In this document: one piece after another, positions 1 through 5,804 of the stretch
How positions within the stretch are numbered: the first letter of the stretch is position 1
Layout: each line of letters starts with the position of its first letter
Source of the DNA: Ruminococcus sp. UBA5129
GTDB taxonomy: Bacteria > Bacillota > Clostridia > Oscillospirales > Ruminococcaceae
Assembly: GCA_002414125.1 (NCBI GenBank)
Contig: DHYN01000005.1
Span: 12,657-18,460 of the forward strand
DNA: 5,804 nt
Direction: 5' to 3'
Notes under the pieces: generated by a model
What the model saw: only the letters and a program-made list of their open reading frames with translations
What the model was told of the DNA's origin: nothing
Databases searched by the model: none
Translations under genes and position numbers: made by a program

Positions 1-81
1 AGCGAAGCACCGCGAGTCGTGAGCAGGCATTGTGACCGAGAGCCGAAACAAGCTGTAGTTTTCGTCAGCAGGATTAAGCTG
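1..81. other. Short 3' flank of the binding-protein gene, no gene recognised
   Basis: This stretch lies downstream of the minus-strand binding-protein gene. On the minus strand the frame after the TAA stop stays open to the window edge (27 codons), but I see no start codon with a ribosome site, and the upstream protein already ends in a family-typical C-terminus, so readthrough coding is unlikely. No GC-rich hairpin followed by a T-run is visible, so I cannot place a terminator. A 7-bp direct repeat AAGCTGT (50-56 and 76-82) is probably chance. Permease genes, if there are any, would lie beyond the window. Confidence 0.4.
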
Positions 82-2409
82 TTACTTTTGCTCCGCAAGA
101 TACAGCGATACCCTGTTTTGGATCAGCTCGGCACACTTTTCCGCCGTACATCCGCCTGCAAAGAATTCTTTTATCTGCGACCAGATAAGCTCTTCCGTGA
201 TCGGAATAGGCAGCTTACCGTTGTATGCTCTGCCGTTTGCAACAAATGTATAAGTCGAATCAATGATCGCGTTTACCCTGTCGATGTCCTCCTGAGTGAG
301 ATCGCCGAGGTCGAAATACTCGAAGTTTGCGCCGTAAATGTATTTCGGACGCTCATTGTGCATCGGAGTCTTGTCGTACTCCTCGCGCACCTTAAGACCG
401 CTCTTTGTTATCGGAAGTCCACCCCATGAGCAGTTGCCGCCCTTGTAGCACTCCTTGATAAAATTATCGGTATAGACATAGCGGAGGAACTCCCATGCAA
501 GCTCCTTGTTCTTGCAGGTCTCGCTTATCGCGTAGTAGCCGTTCGGGAAGCAGATGTATGGCTGCTTTTCCCCTATGTGAACTACATCGTCCGTACCGAA
601 CATACCCCTTGTATAAAGCACATAGCTATCATACGATGAAAGATAGAAATCAGTTACGGGATCGACATCGTTGCGCAGTCTGAGGTTACCGTACTCGGTA
701 TAAGCAGCCTGTTCCGCATCGGAGAGATTACTGTATATGATATCCTCATCGTTTCCGCCGTCAGCATATTTGAGGATGTCGATGAAGAGCTGATCGTCGA
801 AATGGCAGGTTCCGTTTTCTGCATCAATATACTCATCAACGTCGAATAAGTTCAAAATGCGCGTCATTTTAGAGTCGTTAGGATACTTATCGGGCTGAAC
901 CCACGAGGGCGGATCCTGATAGTAATTCAGCCTGTCCGCAGTTGTCCAGTCACCGAGGTCGTCCTTGTGGGATGCCTTTGTGAGATATCCGCCTTGTATC
1001 TCGAAAATATTCGGGAGCGCCGATAGCTTTCCGTCCTTCTCGCAGAACTTTATCGCGTTCGGAACAAAATCGTCACGGCTGAATTCGGGATCGTTGTCTA
1101 TGAACTCGTACATATCGCAGAGACAGCCATATTCCTCGAATTTAGACCTGCAAAAAGGCGAGTCATTAATATCCTCGAGCTTGATTATGTCGGGCAGCTC
1201 GCCTGTCGAGAGCGCACTGCCGAACTCGGTTAACTCGCCAAAATCGCCTTCCTTGAAGGACTTCACCTCAATGTGCACCGCATCCTGAGAATCGTTGAAG
1301 CTCTTGATATAGTCATCGAGCATATAGTCGATCCTGCTGTCCCGACCGAGCGTGATGACCTCAACCTCGGGGACCTCGGACGGGTCACACGGCATAAAGA
1401 GTCGCAGCTTGGTCGAATAAGTTTCGTAATCGGTGTCGAGGAAAACGACAGAGCCGTCCGCACGGACATTGTATTGAGTTAAGCTGTTCGGACTTAGATT
1501 TGCCGCATCAAAGCTGAAGATCGGTTCGATAGAGCCGTCGTCCCTGATACCGTAGAGTGTCGAATACGATGCAAAAAAGAGCGAGTATGCGCCGTTTCCT
1601 GCATAGATATTGCCCTTGATGCCCTCGGTGAAATCATATGTGAGAGAGCTCTCAGCGATATTTCCCGAATTCTCGTCTATCACGCGTATCTGAAGCTTTC
1701 CCTCCTCGGGAACGCATAAGCATATAAGCTCGCCGCTCTTGTTCTTGCCGAACGACTTGACAGTGCTTCCAGAGAGCTTTGCGATGAGCTTACCGCTGTA
1801 AGAGAGCAGGCAGAAGTCGTTGTCGATCTCGGCAATGACGGCATCCTTTCCTGCAATGACGGTGCGGATGTTGGTGTATTTCCCTGCTATAGCCGCACTG
1901 CTGTCTATCTCATTGGAGGAAACGAGCTTACCGTCCGTATCAAAGCGATTGACGAGCAGACTGTACTGCGCGGCATCGTCATAGAGCTTCTCATCGTAGT
2001 CGGGAGAGTTCGTGTCAGGCTCGGGCAGATCGCCGTAGTCAGCCATATTCACGATCTGTATAAGGCTTCCGTCATCAGCCGCATCCACGTTGTAGCTTGT
2101 GCCGTATTTCATCTCGGGCAGCTCCACCGTGTTGCAGGACTCCATATCCGCATCGCAGACAGCCGCACAGAGACCGCTGTTGCCCGTTCCGAAGAGCATT
2201 AGTTGTTCGCCGCCGCTTATCGGTCTCATCATATAGATGATATTCATACCGTGCTCAAGTGTAACGAGCGTGCGCTTGTACGCCGCATTGCTGAGCTTCT
2301 CTGCGGTGAGGTTAGCCCTTTTGGAAGAGCTTTCCGACCTGCCGTTAGAGCATCCTGTGAAGCCAACGAGCATGGTGAGTGCAGTAACTGCTGAAATAAG
2401 TTTTTTCAT
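82..2409 (-). CDS. Lipoprotein ABC-type solute-binding protein (family 1) with N-terminal beta-propeller-like domain
   Basis: Predicted membrane-anchored binding protein that captures a solute, probably a carbohydrate, outside the cell for an ABC importer. The start at 2409 is supported by AAGGAGGT six bases upstream. Residues 1-20 are a lipoprotein signal: KK, a hydrophobic core, then FTGC with C20 as the lipidated cysteine; F at -3 is atypical. Residues 23-45 are a polar linker. Residues about 45-340 resemble a beta-propeller, with DG/SG turns at G114, G160, G206, G249 and G292. Residues about 348-775 read as a family-1 binding domain: VITLGRDSRIDYMLDDYIKS opening, GELPDII at 403-409, KNKELAWEFLRYV at 633-645, a SWGGLP segment at 661-666, and a closing AEKCAELIQNRVSLYL. 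At 775 residues it is much longer than the usual 400-550. It carries 18 cysteines besides C20. It is divergent from an AraC-family regulator. The ligand is unknown; the binding-protein call is firm, the propeller call moderate. Confidence 0.9.
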   Translation of the reverse strand: MKKLISAVTALTMLVGFTGCSNGRSESSSKRANLTAEKLSNAAYKRTLVTLEHGMNIIYMMRPISGGEQLMLFGTGNSGLCAAVCDADMESCNTVELPEMKYGTSYNVDAADDGSLIQIVNMADYGDLPEPDTNSPDYDEKLYDDAAQYSLLVNRFDTDGKLVSSNEIDSSAAIAGKYTNIRTVIAGKDAVIAEIDNDFCLLSYSGKLIAKLSGSTVKSFGKNKSGELICLCVPEEGKLQIRVIDENSGNIAESSLTYDFTEGIKGNIYAGNGAYSLFFASYSTLYGIRDDGSIEPIFSFDAANLSPNSLTQYNVRADGSVVFLDTDYETYSTKLRLFMPCDPSEVPEVEVITLGRDSRIDYMLDDYIKSFNDSQDAVHIEVKSFKEGDFGELTEFGSALSTGELPDIIKLEDINDSPFCRSKFEEYGCLCDMYEFIDNDPEFSRDDFVPNAIKFCEKDGKLSALPNIFEIQGGYLTKASHKDDLGDWTTADRLNYYQDPPSWVQPDKYPNDSKMTRILNLFDVDEYIDAENGTCHFDDQLFIDILKYADGGNDEDIIYSNLSDAEQAAYTEYGNLRLRNDVDPVTDFYLSSYDSYVLYTRGMFGTDDVVHIGEKQPYICFPNGYYAISETCKNKELAWEFLRYVYTDNFIKECYKGGNCSWGGLPITKSGLKVREEYDKTPMHNERPKYIYGANFEYFDLGDLTQEDIDRVNAIIDSTYTFVANGRAYNGKLPIPITEELIWSQIKEFFAGGCTAEKCAELIQNRVSLYLAEQK
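1390..2277 (-). other. N-terminal beta-propeller-like domain of the binding protein (residues about 45-340)
   Basis: Within the lipoprotein, short turn motifs recur: DDGSL, TDGKL, YSGKL, NSGNI and DDGSI, with their glycines at 114, 160, 206, 249 and 292, so the steps are 46, 46, 43 and 43 residues. Each is flanked by alternating hydrophobic, beta-like segments. A further ADGSVVFLD lies at 317-325. Blades of 40-50 residues with a D-G turn are typical of WD40/PQQ-like propellers, and about 295 residues would fit six or seven blades. This is a reading of the pattern, not a profile match; another all-beta fold is possible. Confidence 0.55.
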
Positions 2410-2415
2410 AAAAAT

Positions 2416-2423
2416 ACCTCCTT
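2416..2423 (-). promoter_or_regulatory. Ribosome binding site of the binding-protein gene
   Basis: AAGGAGGT on the minus strand, a near-perfect anti-16S match, six bases before the ATG at 2409-2407. It fixes the start and suggests strong translation, as expected for an abundant binding protein. Confidence 0.85.
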
Positions 2424-2435
2424 AGAACGCTTTCT
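2422..2435 (-). promoter_or_regulatory. cre-like (CcpA/LacI-type) operator candidate
   Basis: The minus strand reads AGAAAGCGTTCTAA. Against the classical catabolite-response consensus TGWNANCGNTNWCA it matches 12 of 14 positions, failing at the first T and the C of the final CA. It is also an imperfect palindrome (TAGAA/TTCTA arms, 2423-2436). It overlaps the candidate -10 box and the expected transcription start, where a bound regulator would repress. CcpA-type control of sugar uptake genes is well known in Firmicutes; that it acts here is inference. Confidence 0.4.
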
Positions 2436-2461
2436 ATAATGAAGTGTTTTTAGGGGAGCAA
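2433..2461 (-). promoter_or_regulatory. Candidate sigma-A promoter of the binding-protein gene
   Basis: Minus strand: -35 TTGCTC (2461-2456), a 17-bp spacer, then -10 TATAGA (2438-2433). Transcription would begin near 2426, giving a leader of under 20 bases that still includes the ribosome site. A/T-rich DNA lies just upstream (about 2481-2502), as in UP elements. The leader is short, so a promoter further upstream is also possible. Confidence 0.5.
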
Positions 2462-2513
2462 AAAGACGAGGTTTCCTATAATTTTTTTATTTTAATCAAA
2501 AATCGCAATAATA

Positions 2514-2525
2514 GCATTGCAATGC
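2514..2525. promoter_or_regulatory. Perfect 12-bp palindrome, possible operator
   Basis: GCATTGCAATGC is identical on both strands and contains the TTGCAA used as the -35 of the plus-strand promoter (2517-2522). A dimeric repressor bound here would block RNA polymerase. The regulator that would bind it is not identifiable from the sequence. Confidence 0.45.
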
Positions 2526-2558
2526 ACAAAAAAATGCTGTATAATTATAATGTATAAT
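2517..2558 (+). promoter_or_regulatory. Candidate sigma-A promoter of the regulator-sbcD-sbcC unit, with three TATAAT boxes
   Basis: TTGCAA (2517-2522), a 17-bp spacer, then a perfect TATAAT (2540-2545). Two more perfect TATAAT copies follow at 2546-2551 and 2553-2558, but neither has a good -35 at standard spacing. From the first box, transcription would start near 2552, about 50 bases before the regulator's ATG. TATAATTATA (2540-2549) is itself palindromic, so the -10 could also be read on the minus strand, where the nearest -35 (TTGCGA, 2570-2565) is only 15 bp away. Confidence 0.6.
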
Positions 2559-2589
2559 ATAGTATCGCAAACAGAGAAAAACTAATTCC

Positions 2590-2596
2590 GGAGGGG
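2590..2596 (+). promoter_or_regulatory. Ribosome binding site of the AraC-family gene
   Basis: GGAGGGG, with the GGAGG core six bases before the ATG at 2601. It decides the start and indicates efficient translation. Confidence 0.85.
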
Positions 2597-2600
2597 AAAA

Positions 2601-3383
2601 ATGAAAATCACTGAATTCAATGCCGATGAGAGAAGATATTCGGCGATAAAAGGGGAAGCCTTTCCCGAAATGAGACTGCTGCTGTTTTCATCGCCTGTGA
2701 TGATGCACTTTGATGATACGGAGAAGCTGCTCGGAACAGGCTGCGGTGCGCTCTTGCTGCCGAACGATCCGCTGTATTTGAGCTCGGCTGACGGCACTGA
2801 GCTGAGATTCGTGTCGATACGCTTCACTGCAACGGCTTCCGAGCTGAAATACATCGCAAATCTCGGCATCAATACGGATGCTCCGTTCCGCCTGAGAGAC
2901 AACGTGGTCATGGGCAATATCCTTGAGCTGATACGTCTGGGAAGCTTCTGCTCTCAGAAAAACCGCGATGATTTTTCCGACTGTGCGCTGAGGATGATAC
3001 TTATCAGCATTTCCGAACAGACTAAGTACCGCGATGCAGCGCGTGTACCGCATTATTTCAAGCTCCACACCCTCAGAGACAACGTGTACGCCGACCCGTG
3101 TCACGCGCGCAGCATTGACGATATATGCAATGAACTCAATATCAGCCGCACCTATTTCCACCGAATTTACACTGCGGCATTCGGAACGTCATACCTTCAG
3201 GACATCATAAGCAGCAGAGTAAGGCTTGCCAAGGATCTGCTGCGCACCACCTCTATGTCCGTAAGCCTTATCGCCGAGGAATGCGGCTACGTCAGCGATT
3301 CGTATTTCATGCGCCAGTTCAGACAGCTCGAGGGCTGTACGCCAACCGAGTACAGGCGGAGCTATACTGCGGAAAGGGATTAA
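2601..3383 (+). CDS. AraC/XylS-family transcriptional regulator
   Basis: A 260-residue DNA-binding regulator of typical AraC-family length. The C-terminal third holds the two helix-turn-helix motifs: SIDDICNELNISRTYFHRIY at 171-190, and a second at about 220-241 (SVSLIAEECGYVSDSYFMRQ) followed by the family-typical GCTPTEYRR at 245-253. Residues about 20-80 (MRLLLFSSPVMMHFD, then GALLLPNDPLYLSS, then LRFVSIRF) look like the cupin-type sensor half of AraC proteins. Helical segments at about 100-140 probably serve dimerisation or linkage. The effector is unknown. It is transcribed away from the binding-protein gene over a shared 191-bp control region, suggesting that it controls that gene, itself, or both. 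sbcD starts 3 bp after its stop with no room for a terminator, so it is probably cotranscribed with sbcDC. Confidence 0.9.
   Translation: MKITEFNADERRYSAIKGEAFPEMRLLLFSSPVMMHFDDTEKLLGTGCGALLLPNDPLYLSSADGTELRFVSIRFTATASELKYIANLGINTDAPFRLRDNVVMGNILELIRLGSFCSQKNRDDFSDCALRMILISISEQTKYRDAARVPHYFKLHTLRDNVYADPCHARSIDDICNELNISRTYFHRIYTAAFGTSYLQDIISSRVRLAKDLLRTTSMSVSLIAEECGYVSDSYFMRQFRQLEGCTPTEYRRSYTAERD
3371..3378 (+). promoter_or_regulatory. Ribosome binding site of sbcD, inside the regulator gene
   Basis: GGAAAGGG lies within the last codons of the AraC-family gene, eight bases before the sbcD ATG. It is weaker than the sites before the regulator and sbcC. Ribosomes finishing the regulator stop three bases before the sbcD start, so translation is probably coupled. 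Confidence 0.6.
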
Positions 3384-3386
3384 GCT

Positions 3387-4520
3387 ATGAGATTTCTCCA
3401 CACCTCAGATCTCCATATCGGAAAACGCCTCAGCGGCATCGACCTCCTGAGCGACCAGAAGCAGGTACTCTCACAGATCATCGACATTGCGGTCGCCGAA
3501 AGGTGCTCGGCAGTTATCGTTGCAGGCGATATTTACGACAAGGCTGCTCCTGCGCCCGAGGCTATGATGACGTTTGAGAGCTTTCTGCGCAGACTCGCCG
3601 ATGCGGGCATCCTCGTTTTTGCAGTCAGCGGAAACCATGACAATGCGCGCAGACTTGCATATATGTCCGATTTTGCGCGCGATAAGGGGATATATATTAC
3701 CAACGGCAGCGTTCCCGAGACGATCGTGCTGAATGACGATTTCGGCGAGATCGCCGTTCATCTGCTGCCGTTCACAAATCCGCATATCGTCCGTGAGCGC
3801 TGTCCCGAGGCGGAGCTTGGGGCGTCTTACGAGGCTGCTGTGCAGTATATCATTGACGAGTGCAAGTTTGATGAGAGCGTGAGGAATATTGCCGTTGCCC
3901 ACCAGTTCGTAACGGGCGCTCAGACTTGCGACTCGGAGGTGTTCTCCATTGGCGGACAGGACAACATATCTGCCGCACTTTTCGACAGATTCGACTACAC
4001 CGCACTCGGTCATATCCACGGACCGCAGTCGATTAAGGATGGCAGAGTGCGCTACAGCGGCTCTCCGATGAAATATTCGCTCTCGGAGGCGAAACACAAA
4101 AAATCGGTAACGATAGTCGATATGCGCGAAAAGGGCGATACGGAGCTGAAAATCGTTCCGCTGACGATGCCGCACGATGTCCGCGAGGTGCGGGGAGGTC
4201 TTGCAGAGATACTCGAAATGCCTTACTCCGAGGACTTGGTGAGAGTTGTCGTAACGGACGAGGAGGTAAGTCCGGATGCGAGAGTGACCGCCGGTATGGT
4301 TTTCCCTAACATGATCGGATTTATGGTGGACAACCTCAGAACAGGCGGTCAATTTGACGATATACAGGCAGAAAGCATCGAGAACAAAACATCGCTCGGA
4401 CTTTTCAAAGAGTTCTATGCGATGATGAACAACAACGTTGAACCATCGGACGAGCAGAATGTGTTCGTGAGAGGCATCCTCGAACGCATCAGCGGCGCTG
4501 AGCAGGGAGGCACAGAATGA
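3387..4520 (+). CDS. sbcD: SbcD, nuclease subunit of the SbcCD exonuclease (Mre11-like)
   Basis: Metal-dependent DNA nuclease that pairs with SbcC to trim double-strand ends and cut hairpins or protein-blocked ends. The calcineurin-type phosphoesterase motifs are all present: SDLHIG with D8 and H10, VAGDIYD with D48, SGNHDNARR with N83, H84 and D85, AVAHQF with H172, and LGHIHGPQ with H209 and H211. SGSPMKYSLSEA (224-235) follows, a stretch typical of SbcD. Residues about 270-350 match the C-terminal capping region. Its 377 residues are in the normal range and nothing essential is missing. The start directly at MRFLHTSDLH is standard for the family. It follows the AraC-family gene by 3 bp, and its stop overlaps the sbcC start. 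Confidence 0.96.
   Translation: MRFLHTSDLHIGKRLSGIDLLSDQKQVLSQIIDIAVAERCSAVIVAGDIYDKAAPAPEAMMTFESFLRRLADAGILVFAVSGNHDNARRLAYMSDFARDKGIYITNGSVPETIVLNDDFGEIAVHLLPFTNPHIVRERCPEAELGASYEAAVQYIIDECKFDESVRNIAVAHQFVTGAQTCDSEVFSIGGQDNISAALFDRFDYTALGHIHGPQSIKDGRVRYSGSPMKYSLSEAKHKKSVTIVDMREKGDTELKIVPLTMPHDVREVRGGLAEILEMPYSEDLVRVVVTDEEVSPDARVTAGMVFPNMIGFMVDNLRTGGQFDDIQAESIENKTSLGLFKEFYAMMNNNVEPSDEQNVFVRGILERISGAEQGGTE
4504..4520 (+). promoter_or_regulatory. sbcC ribosome site and sbcD-sbcC ATGA overlap
   Basis: AGGGAGG (4504-4510) lies six bases before the ATG at 4517. The sbcC start and sbcD stop share ATGA (4517-4520), the usual sign of translational coupling, which helps keep the two subunits in ratio. 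Confidence 0.85.
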
Positions 4521-5804
4521 CACCACTGAGACTTGAGATCGCAGGCTTCGGCTCGTATGCCGCGACCGAGATCATTGACTTTGAAGAAAAATTTGGCGAC
4601 AGCGGAGTTTTCCTCATCACGGGCGCGACAGGCTCGGGAAAAACTACGATATTCGATGCGATATGCTATGCACTCTACGGCAATGACGGATGCGGTGCAA
4701 AGCGCGATGCGAAGAGCTACCGTTCGGATTACGCTTCCCCGAACGACAGTACATACGTCAAGTACCGCTTCAAACACAAGGGAAAGGTCTATGAGATAGA
4801 GCGTGCTCCCGAGTATCAGCGATACAAAAAGGGAAAGAAGGGTTCGCAGGAGCTTACAAAATCCTTTAAATACGCCGTTTTCACCGACATTGAGAAGAAT
4901 GAGATACTCACGCGCGAAAGCGACATCGAGACGAAAATCGGCGAAATAATCGGTCTGACAGCAGACCAGTTCGCACAGACCGTAATGATCGCACAGGGCG
5001 ACTTTCTGCGAATTCTCCGTGCAGGCACAAAGGAGCGAAAACCGCTTTTCCAGACGATCTTCCGAACAGGCATCTATGCAAGGCTCGAGTCGGAGATAAA
5101 GGCAGAGGACAGCAGGCTCGCACACAGTCACGAGGCAGTCTGTACCGACCTTTTCCATGCGTTCAAACGTGCCGAAATGCCGGAGGAAGCAGAGTTTTAC
5201 GAGACGGATCTCGCAAATCCCAACCGTCTATCCGAGCTGATACAGCAGCTCTCGGAGCTGGAGGATGCCGATACGAAGCTGATCGCAGTCCAACGCGGAC
5301 AACTGAAAAAGCTTGCCGGGGAAATGGACGCTCTTTCGGCTGAGATCAGCGAATCCGAAAGCATTGCAAAGCTCGTGAAAGCCCGTGAGGAAGCCGAAAA
5401 AAGGCTCTCTGAGCTGAACTCAAAGCTCGAATATTACTTGGAGACGGAAAATAAGATCGAAATGGCTGAGGCTGCAGAGCGGACCGTTCCCGCACGCAAA
5501 CTCGTTGAGATGAAGCGGCGCGAGGCGGCAGAACTGCGCGATAAGCTTGCAAATTCGCGTGCGGAGCTTGCACAGCTTACCGAAATATCAGATCAGCAGC
5601 GGAAATCTGCCGATGAGGCAGAAAAAAAGCTCCCCGAGGCAGAGCGCCTGAGAAGCGAATCGGAGCGTCTGAAAAATTCGTTCAAGCTGCTCACGGAATA
5701 CGGAAAATATTCGGCTGAGTCGGAGCGTGCAAGCTGCGCGGCAAGAGGTGCTCTTGCGATGATAGACGAGATCACAGGCTGCGGCGATGATTTCACGGCT
5801 GCAA
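4517..5804 (+). CDS. sbcC: SbcC, ATPase subunit of the SbcCD exonuclease (Rad50-like), N-terminal part
   Basis: SMC-like ATPase that binds SbcD and opens or closes its nuclease site through ATP. The gene is open to the window edge, so only the first 429 residues are seen of a protein usually about 1000 long. Visible features: MTPLRLEIAGFGSYA opening; Walker A GATGSGKTT at 36-44 with K42; IFDAICYALYG at 45-55; SYRSDYASP at 67-75; the Q-loop region with AQGDFLRIL, Q160; then ERKPLFQTIFRTGIYARLE at 173-191. From about residue 190 the sequence becomes Glu/Lys/Leu-rich with heptad-like spacing, the ascending half of the coiled-coil arm. The zinc-hook CxxC, Walker B and signature motif belong to the unseen part. 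No frameshift is visible. It pairs with the upstream sbcD through an ATGA overlap. Confidence 0.95.
   Translation, partial: MTPLRLEIAGFGSYAATEIIDFEEKFGDSGVFLITGATGSGKTTIFDAICYALYGNDGCGAKRDAKSYRSDYASPNDSTYVKYRFKHKGKVYEIERAPEYQRYKKGKKGSQELTKSFKYAVFTDIEKNEILTRESDIETKIGEIIGLTADQFAQTVMIAQGDFLRILRAGTKERKPLFQTIFRTGIYARLESEIKAEDSRLAHSHEAVCTDLFHAFKRAEMPEEAEFYETDLANPNRLSELIQQLSELEDADTKLIAVQRGQLKKLAGEMDALSAEISESESIAKLVKAREEAEKRLSELNSKLEYYLETENKIEMAEAAERTVPARKLVEMKRREAAELRDKLANSRAELAQLTEISDQQRKSADEAEKKLPEAERLRSESERLKNSFKLLTEYGKYSAESERASCAARGALAMIDEITGCGDDFTAA

Larger units (their letters stand above)
2502..2570. repeat. Direct repeat ATCGCAA flanking the plus-strand promoter
   Basis: ATCGCAA occurs at 2502-2508 and 2564-2570, 62 bp apart start to start, close to six helical turns. 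One copy lies upstream of the candidate -35 and the other downstream of the -10 boxes. AraC-family proteins often bind direct repeats, so these could be half-sites for the neighbouring regulator. Seven bases in AT-rich DNA can recur by chance. Confidence 0.3.

Noticed and set aside
1..81. In-frame continuation past the binding-protein TAA stop to the window edge, suggesting a broken or readthrough gene
   Set aside because: The protein already ends in a family-typical C-terminus (QNRVSLYLAEQK), and 27 open codons are too few to be significant.
50..84. Possible terminator hairpin after the binding-protein gene
   Set aside because: Only 4-5 bp stems (for example CAGC/GCTG) can be formed and no T-run follows on the minus strand.
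19..429. 136-codon plus-strand open frame at the left end
   Set aside because: It is antisense to the conserved C-terminal part of the binding domain, has no ribosome site, and its product is unrecognisable.
2688..3161. 157-codon minus-strand open frame within the AraC-family gene
   Set aside because: It is antisense to a clear regulator with two helix-turn-helix motifs; no family resemblance and no promoter context.
3471..4526. 351-codon open frame on the minus strand antisense to sbcD
   Set aside because: It lies almost wholly opposite sbcD, which has every catalytic motif. Its translation is His/Arg/Val-rich with no recognisable domain, as expected from the complement of a biased coding sequence.
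4415..5158. 247-codon open frame on the minus strand antisense to sbcC
   Set aside because: It covers the Walker A and Q-loop part of sbcC on the other strand. Its Cys/Leu-rich translation is a complement artefact and no ribosome site supports it.
4517..5804. Retron, CRISPR, toxin-antitoxin or phage-defence reading of the ATPase/nuclease pair
   Set aside because: The two proteins match ordinary SbcD and SbcC in motifs, order and overlap; no non-coding RNA, reverse transcriptase or repeat array is present to suggest a defence system.

Overview
The window looks like a stretch of chromosome from a Gram-positive anaerobe of the Clostridia, most likely Oscillospiraceae/Ruminococcaceae (Ruminococcus-like). 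This is an inference from the style of the proteins (a very long lipoprotein solute-binding protein, a clostridial-type SbcC), strong AGGAGG-like ribosome sites and AT-rich intergenic DNA between moderately GC-balanced genes. No rRNA, tRNA, mobile element, CRISPR array or phage gene is visible.

Layout: (1) 1-81, a short stretch downstream of the first gene with no supportable feature. (2) 82-2409, minus strand: a 775-residue lipoprotein with a C-terminal family-1 ABC-type solute-binding domain and an extra N-terminal domain of about 300 residues that looks like a beta-propeller. (3) 2410-2600, an AT-rich divergent control region holding candidate promoters for both directions, a cre-like site over the minus-strand start region, a perfect 12-bp palindrome over the plus-strand -35 and three copies of TATAAT. 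(4) 2601-3383, plus strand: an AraC-family regulator. (5) 3387-4520, plus strand: SbcD nuclease. (6) 4517 to the window edge, plus strand: the N-terminal 429 residues of SbcC.

The three plus-strand genes are packed as one transcription unit: 3 bp separate the regulator from sbcD, and sbcD and sbcC overlap by ATGA. SbcD and SbcC should form the SbcCD (Mre11-Rad50-like) complex that cleaves DNA ends and hairpins during repair. The divergent regulator/binding-protein pair is the usual arrangement for local control of nutrient uptake, probably of a carbohydrate, but the ligand cannot be read from the sequence. The odd point is that the regulator also leads the sbcDC unit, so a nutrient-type regulator and a DNA-repair nuclease probably share a transcript. 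I see no clear undescribed system; the best leads are the propeller-fused binding protein, the dense control region and the regulator-sbcDC linkage.
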